The position numbers and the translations under genes are program-made. A stretch of 64,000 nt of DNA from Stenotrophomonas maltophilia (lineage in GTDB: Bacteria > Pseudomonadota > Gammaproteobacteria > Xanthomonadales > Xanthomonadaceae). Of this stretch, positions 59,710 to 64,000 are shown piece by piece. The number at the start of each line of letters is the position of its first letter. Position 1 is the first letter of the stretch. The DNA is taken from the NCBI GenBank assembly GCA_009912235.1, contig WNDS01000005.1, positions 5,001 through 69,000 of the forward strand. The letters run 5' to 3'. Below the pieces are notes generated by a model. It ran no database searches and had not been told where the DNA came from. It was given only the letters and a program-made list of their open reading frames with translations.

Positions 59710-60477
59710 ATGAACACCAACGCGCCCCTGCCCGCTGGTGACCTGCCTCCCCGCAACGACCGGATGCGCATCCTGCGCGCGTTCAACGCCAGCCTGGCCG
59801 CCGTGCTGGTGCTGGTGGCCGTGTTCGCCCTGCAGGACTACTTCGACTGGCGCCCGTGGGCGGTCTCGCCGCTGGACAGCAAGGGGCTGCTGGGGCTGAT
59901 CGGCAGGCCGCTGCTGCATGGCTCGGTGGAACACATCGCCTCCAACGCCATCACGATCCTGATCCTGGGCACGCTGGCCGGCAGCGTCTACCCCAAGGCC
60001 ACCGTGCGTGCGCTGCCCCTGCTGTGGATCGGTTCGGGGCTGGGCGCGTGGATGCTGGGCGACCCGGGCAGTTTCCACCTGGGCGCCAGCGGTGTGACCC
60101 ACGGCCTGATGTTCCTGCTGGCCAGCCTGGGCCTGCTGCGCCGCGACCGTGCCACCATCGCCACCGGCCTGATCGGCATGCTGTTCTACGGCGGCATGCT
60201 GATGACGGTGCTGCCGCGTGCCGATGGCGTGTCGTGGCGGTCGCACATGAGCGGTGCGTTCGCCGGCGTCATCGCCGCGCTGCTGTTCCGCCGCAGCGAC
60301 CCGCTGCCGCCGCGCCAGCGCTACAGCTGGGAGGACGAAGAGGACGAGGCCGAAACGCTGGCCGATGACGAGCTGGAACCGCCCTCGCCGCCGCGCGTGC
60401 CAGTACTGTGGCAGCCGCGCGAAGGCCGCGATTACGTAGTGATCCCGTTCCGCCGCCCGGACGAACCGCGCAGTTGA
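59710..60477 (+). CDS. Rhomboid-family intramembrane serine protease
   Basis: 255 residues with about six helices. The catalytic serine is in SFHLGASGVTHGLMFLLASL (GASG) and the catalytic His in SHMSGAFAGVIAALLF. The loop HGSVEHIASNAITILILGTL carries the family His and Asn of the oxyanion site. The C-terminus is a cytoplasmic acidic tail (DEEDEAETLADDELEPPSPP) ending VVIPFRRPDEPRS. ATG 59710 has GAAGG close upstream. Substrate unknown. Confidence 0.9.
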   Translation: MNTNAPLPAGDLPPRNDRMRILRAFNASLAAVLVLVAVFALQDYFDWRPWAVSPLDSKGLLGLIGRPLLHGSVEHIASNAITILILGTLAGSVYPKATVRALPLLWIGSGLGAWMLGDPGSFHLGASGVTHGLMFLLASLGLLRRDRATIATGLIGMLFYGGMLMTVLPRADGVSWRSHMSGAFAGVIAALLFRRSDPLPPRQRYSWEDEEDEAETLADDELEPPSPPRVPVLWQPREGRDYVVIPFRRPDEPRS

Positions 60478-60484
60478 AGCGGGG

Positions 60485-60668
60485 GTAGTGCCGGCCGTTG
60501 AAGTGGGGGTAGTGCCGGCCGTTGGCCGGCAACCTCATGAACCTTCGTCAGGATCGACCGCGGACGAGCCGCACCGTTGAAGCGAGGGGTAGTGCCGGCC
60601 GTTGGCCGGCAACCTCATGAACCTTCGTCAGGATTGCCCAGGTTGCCGGCCAACGGCCGGCACTACCG
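60485..60668. repeat. Array of GTAG palindromes with an 80-bp direct repeat
   Basis: Two copies of a 47-bp unit, GTAG plus the TGCCGGCCGTTGGCCGGCA palindrome plus ACCTCATGAACCTTCGTCAG, occur at 60508-60554 and 60588-60634, 80 bp apart. A truncated head (GTAGTGCCGGCCGTTGAAG) precedes them at 60485. A full copy in reverse orientation follows at 60641-60668. The direct copies look like a recent local duplication. Located between two convergent genes. Confidence 0.8.
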
Positions 60669-60689
60669 GATTCCTTCCCTGCCTGCCGG

Positions 60690-61805
60690 TCAGTTCGCCG
60701 CGTTGCCCGCTGCGCCCATGCCATCCACCGCCTTGCGGCCCAGGGCCGGGTCATCAGTGAATAACGCATCGATGCCGGTGGCCAGGTAGGCGCGCATCTC
60801 GGCGATGGAGCCGTCCGGGTTGCGTGCATGCTCGCCGCCCTTGCACAGGTTGCTGGCCATGAACGAGTTTTCCGGGCGGAAGGTGTACGGAATCACCATC
60901 AGGCCCGCCGCGTGCGCATCACGCACCAGCGCCGTCGGCGTGTCCAGCGCGCCACTGGCATCGAGCGGGATGATCGAGCGCAGCTCCGGGCCGATGCTGT
61001 CGGCATAGGTAGCGATATCCTTCAACCCGGCCGGCGTCATCATCTGCACGTAGGTCAGGCTGCCGCCGGCCTTGGCGATGTCAGCCGGCTTCACCTCGCC
61101 CTTCCACAGCAGCTGCAGCAGGCGGATGTTGCTACCACGGCCGATCTTGCCGCGCAGGTAGCGCAGGTTGGCCGTTTCAAACGACTGGATCGTCACCGGG
61201 CCGACGTTGGTATACGGCGTGGCGCGGATCGCCGCCAGCAGCTTGTCTTCCATCGGCAGCCCGATGGACTGGAAATAGGTCGGGTGCTTGATCTCCGGCA
61301 CCAGGCCGATGCCGCGGTTGGCACGGCCGGCCTGCACCACCAGGAACTTGATGATCTCGTCCAGCGAGGCGATGCGGAACTGGCCATCGTTGGTGGTGCC
61401 GCGGATATCGGGCAGGCGCTCACGCGCGTACAGCGTCTTCAGCTCGGCCAGGGTGAAGTCTTCGGTGAACCAGCCTTCCACCTTCTGTCCGTCGATGACC
61501 TTGGTGGTCCTGCGGTCAGCGAACTCGGGATGCGCAGTCACGTCGGAGGTGCCGCCGATCTCGTTCTCGTGTCGGGCCGCCATCACCCCGTCCTTGGTTA
61601 TCACCAGGTCCGGTTCGATGTAGTCGGCGCCATCCCCGATGGCCTGCGCGTAGGCGGCCAGCGTGTGTTCAGGCAGCAGCGCGCTGGCGCCACGGTGGCC
61701 GTAGACCGACACCTTGGGCGCGGCCGGGGTGGAGGATTCAGCACTCATGGCCACCGATGGTGCCATGGCCAGCGACAACAACACGGCAAAACCCAACACC
61801 TTCAC
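60690..61805 (-). CDS. Glycerophosphodiester phosphodiesterase (GlpQ-like, secreted)
   Basis: 371 residues. A signal peptide (VKVLGFAVLLSLAMAPSVAM, starting with GTG 61805) exports it to the periplasm. The GDPD barrel has SVYGHRGASALLPEHTLAAY, DYIEPDLVITKDGVMAARHE (catalytic His, Glu, Asp) and the insert VPEIKHPTYFQSIGLPMEDK. The end is LATGIDALFTDDPALGRKAV. It releases sn-glycerol 3-phosphate from deacylated phospholipids. An earlier start at 61889 would cross a repeat and bury the signal peptide. Confidence 0.9.
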   Translation of the reverse strand: MKVLGFAVLLSLAMAPSVAMSAESSTPAAPKVSVYGHRGASALLPEHTLAAYAQAIGDGADYIEPDLVITKDGVMAARHENEIGGTSDVTAHPEFADRRTTKVIDGQKVEGWFTEDFTLAELKTLYARERLPDIRGTTNDGQFRIASLDEIIKFLVVQAGRANRGIGLVPEIKHPTYFQSIGLPMEDKLLAAIRATPYTNVGPVTIQSFETANLRYLRGKIGRGSNIRLLQLLWKGEVKPADIAKAGGSLTYVQMMTPAGLKDIATYADSIGPELRSIIPLDASGALDTPTALVRDAHAAGLMVIPYTFRPENSFMASNLCKGGEHARNPDGSIAEMRAYLATGIDALFTDDPALGRKAVDGMGAAGNAAN

Positions 61806-61889
61806 TGCGACGTCCCCAATCGGTATGTAATGGGCGTCAGTATGCGGCGGGAATATGACAGGTGGGGGAAGCACGGGGTCGGGAAGCAT

Positions 61890-61985
61890 GGGGTCGGATC
61901 CCCGCAGGGGCTCCGACCCCGACGACTCCAGTACCTTCCAGACTATCGGGGTTTGGGGTCAGAGCCCCTGCGGGGGTCTGACCCC
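61890..61985. repeat. Two GGGGTC palindromes, tail to tail
   Basis: 61890-61920 is GGGGTCGGATCCCC paired with GGGGCTCCGACCCC around GCA; 61955-61985 is the related GGGGTCAGAGCCCC / GGGGGTCTGACCCC around TGC, in the opposite sense. Between them is a 34-bp spacer. They fill the gap between mnmE and the phosphodiesterase gene, both on the minus strand. Same family as 58364-58394. Confidence 0.75.
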
Positions 61986-61988
61986 GGC

Positions 61989-63335
61989 TTACTTCCCGAT
62001 GCAGAAACTGGAGAAGATCCTGCCCAGCAGATCATCGGCACTCATCTGCCCGGTGATCTCGCCCAGCGCGTCGTGCGCCAACCGCAGTTCCTCGGCAGCC
62101 AGTTCCAGATGCTCGTGCACCAGCTCGCCATCGGCGCGCAGCGCATGTTCCTGCGCGCGTTCAATGGCATCCACGTGGCGGGTGCGCGCGGAGAATTCAC
62201 CCTCCACCTGCTCCCCCGCCCCGGCCGAGGCAATCGCACGCAGGCGTGTGTGCAGATCCTCCAGCCCGGCACCGGTGGCAGCCGAAACGAGCACGCGGTC
62301 CGGGTCGTCCAGCGCAGGCAGCGCGTCCAGCAGGTCCGACTTGTTGTGGATGTAGACCTTGTGCGGCACGGCCATCACCGCCTCGCCGATGGCCGCTTCA
62401 CCGGCGGCCGGGTCGCGCGCGTCCAGTACGATCAACGCCAGGTCGGTGCGCTCGATCTCCACATGGGCGCGGCGCATGCCCTCGCGTTCGATGGCATCGC
62501 CACCGTCGCGCAGGCCGGCGGTGTCCACCAGGGTCAGCTCCAGGCCATCCAGGCGGATGGTCTCGCGCAGGGTGTCGCGGGTGGTGCCGGCAATGTCGGT
62601 GACGATGGCGCGCTCGCTGCCGGCCAGGGCGTTCAACAGCAAACTCTTGCCAGCATTGGGCGGGCCGATCAGCACCGCGTGCAGGCCATCGCGCAGGCGG
62701 CGGCCGCGTTCGGCATCGCGGCGCAGCAGGGCAAGATCAGCGCGCGCCTGTTCCAGGCCACGGCGCACCTGCGCGCCCCCCAGCGTATCCAGCGGTTCGT
62801 CGGCGAAGTCGATGGCCGCTTCCACGTGCACGCGCAGCAGTGCCAGCTGCTCGACCACAGCGTCGATGCGGCGCGAGAACACACCATCCAGTGAGCGACG
62901 TGCGGCGCGCGCGGCGCGGTTGTCCCCGGCCGCAATCATGTCGGCGATGGCCTCGGCCTGGGCCAGGCCCAGCTTGCCGTTGAGGAACGCGCGTTCGCTG
63001 AATTCACCGGCGCGCGCCTGGCGTGCACCGAGTGCGATGCAGCGCGCGACTAGCTGCTGCAGCAGTACCGGACTGCCGTGGCCCTGCAGTTCCACCACCT
63101 CTTCACCGGTAAAACTGTTCGGTGCCGGGAACCACAGCACGATGCCATCGTCGATCACCTCACCATCGGCATCGCGCAGTCGCGCGTAGTGCGCATGCCG
63201 TGGACGCAGCGTGGGCGCGCCCAGTGCAGTGACGATCGCCGCAGCGCGCGGGCCGGAAAGACGCAGCAGGCCGACGCCACCGGCTCCGGCGGCCGTGGCG
63301 ATGGCCACGATGGTGTCGGTGGAAGCGGTGTTCAT
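61989..63335 (-). CDS. mnmE: tRNA modification GTPase MnmE
   Basis: 448 residues. With MnmG it makes 5-carboxymethylaminomethyl-uridine at the tRNA wobble position. N-terminal folate-binding domain ([20 protein letters not shown]), helical domain, then the inserted G domain: G1 [15 protein letters not shown]2 [11 protein letters not shown]3 [11 protein letters not shown]4 HNKSD. It ends with the obligatory FCIGK, whose Cys is active. The gene is intact. A neighbour on the same strand, a TPR protein, ends 3 bp before its start. Confidence 0.97.
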   Translation of the reverse strand: MNTASTDTIVAIATAAGAGGVGLLRLSGPRAAAIVTALGAPTLRPRHAHYARLRDADGEVIDDGIVLWFPAPNSFTGEEVVELQGHGSPVLLQQLVARCIALGARQARAGEFSERAFLNGKLGLAQAEAIADMIAAGDNRAARAARRSLDGVFSRRIDAVVEQLALLRVHVEAAIDFADEPLDTLGGAQVRRGLEQARADLALLRRDAERGRRLRDGLHAVLIGPPNAGKSLLLNALAGSERAIVTDIAGTTRDTLRETIRLDGLELTLVDTAGLRDGGDAIEREGMRRAHVEIERTDLALIVLDARDPAAGEAAIGEAVMAVPHKVYIHNKSDLLDALPALDDPDRVLVSAATGAGLEDLHTRLRAIASAGAGEQVEGEFSARTRHVDAIERAQEHALRADGELVHEHLELAAEELRLAHDALGEITGQMSADDLLGRIFSSFCIGK

Positions 63336-63338
63336 GGC

Positions 63339-64000
63339 TTACAGCTTCTCTAGCTGGCTGCGCGCCCAGGCCACACTGCTGCCCTGCGGCTGCGACGCCA
63401 GGTAGGTGGTATAGACCTGCTTTGCGCGGCGGGCATCACCGACATGGGCGTAGGCATCCCCCAGGTTGACGTAGGCCACGGCGCGCGAGGGATCGATCTT
63501 CAGCGTGTTTTCCAGCCAGCGCGCCGCTTCGGCGTAGCGCTGCTGGCGGTAGTAGACGAAACCGAGGTTGTTGGCGGCCTGCGCGAAATCCGGGCGCAGC
63601 TTCAGCGCTTCGGTGAACTGGGCCACGGCCTCGTCGTAGCGATTTTCGCGGTACAGCTGCAGGCCACGGTCATTGGCCTGCTGTGCGCGCTGGCGGTCGG
63701 AGGTCGGCACCGCAGCCGGCACCACGAGCGTCTTACTGCCGCCCTGCAGGTCGGCCAACTTCACCGGCATGTCGGGCTGGCCGCTGCCCGCTTTGGCATC
63801 CTGCGCCGCGTCCACGCGGGTATTCATTGCGATAGCTTCGGGCGAGAGCTGCTGCGTATCGGCGGTCAGGTATTCCTGGTTGCCGGCCAGCTGGAACACG
63901 AACTCACCGCCCTGCGAACCGGGCAGGCTGCCGAAGGTCGGCGTCTGCCGCGACACCGCCGATACCGCCGGCGCCGCGTAGACCGCCAGTTCGGTGCCGG
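63339..64000 (-). CDS. TPR-repeat protein, C-terminal part (5' end outside window)
   Basis: 220 residues visible; the frame is open to the window edge, so the true start lies upstream. The C-terminal half holds about three tetratricopeptide repeats (GLQLYRENRYDEAVAQFTEA, ANNLGFVYYRQQRYAEAARW, AYVNLGDAYAHVGDARRAKQ). The visible N-terminal part (ELAVYAAPAVSAVSRQTPTF) is beta-rich and Gln/Ser-rich. Function not recognised. It ends 3 bp before mnmE begins, so they may share a transcript. Confidence 0.78.
   Translation of the reverse strand, partial: GTELAVYAAPAVSAVSRQTPTFGSLPGSQGGEFVFQLAGNQEYLTADTQQLSPEAIAMNTRVDAAQDAKAGSGQPDMPVKLADLQGGSKTLVVPAAVPTSDRQRAQQANDRGLQLYRENRYDEAVAQFTEALKLRPDFAQAANNLGFVYYRQQRYAEAARWLENTLKIDPSRAVAYVNLGDAYAHVGDARRAKQVYTTYLASQPQGSSVAWARSQLEKL

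Noticed and set aside
60485..60668. CRISPR array
   Set aside because: Only two direct copies, the repeat itself is a GTAG palindrome, spacers are not unique protospacer-like units, and no cas genes are present.

Overview
The window is GC-rich (roughly two thirds G+C by eye), densely packed chromosomal DNA. It most likely comes from Stenotrophomonas or a close relative in the Xanthomonadaceae. The clues are the gene families and gene order (recC-recB-recD, mlaFEDCBA, egtBD, mnmE) and many short GTAG-headed palindromes between genes that resemble the SMAG/REP elements described in Stenotrophomonas maltophilia. I saw no rRNA, tRNA, CRISPR array, insertion sequence or prophage block.

Layout. 0-9.2 kb: end of a benE-type transporter, a GYF/DUF2628 membrane protein, hexose-6-phosphate mutarotase, an MltB-type lytic transglycosylase, the ergothioneine genes egtB-egtD, a broken GGDEF protein, a YchJ protein and a TSUP transporter. 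9.3-15.6 kb: a three-gene condensin operon (MksF/JetA, MksE/JetB, MksB/JetC) without the nuclease gene jetD/mksG, followed upstream by folE. 15.8-21.1 kb: a MarR regulator and a DUF1656-HlyD-outer membrane factor-FUSC efflux operon. 21.1-30.2 kb: an accessory-looking stretch. It has a small secreted protein with a toxin-like C-terminus, and a plus-strand run of 2OG-Fe dioxygenase, two membrane proteins and a GH24 lysozyme. These converge on a minus-strand run of an AraC regulator, two DUF2589 proteins, a third protein that looks like a diverged DUF2589 relative, and small or secreted proteins. 30.3-39.2 kb: recCBD. 39.3-43.5 kb: the complete mla phospholipid transport operon, ending in a clear terminator. 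43.6-55.3 kb: housekeeping and accessory enzymes and regulators, many of them broken. 55.4-64 kb: a TelA-like/membrane protein pair, RlmI-like methyltransferase, a yybP-ykoY riboswitch with terC, rhomboid protease, GlpQ-type phosphodiesterase, mnmE and a TPR protein running off the end.

The strongest global oddity is damage. At least 15 otherwise recognisable genes carry an in-frame stop or a one- or two-base frameshift while the sequence on both sides still matches the family. Seven of the ten premature stops are TAG, and six of the ten lie between 44 and 55 kb. Either this assembly has many base errors or the strain carries many young pseudogenes. Where I call a gene interrupted, I give the whole span, the position of the lesion and the reading that restores the frame.

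The parts most worth following up are the jetD-less condensin operon, the AraC/DUF2589 operon with its direct-repeat operator candidate, and the small secreted toxin-like protein near 21.8 kb.
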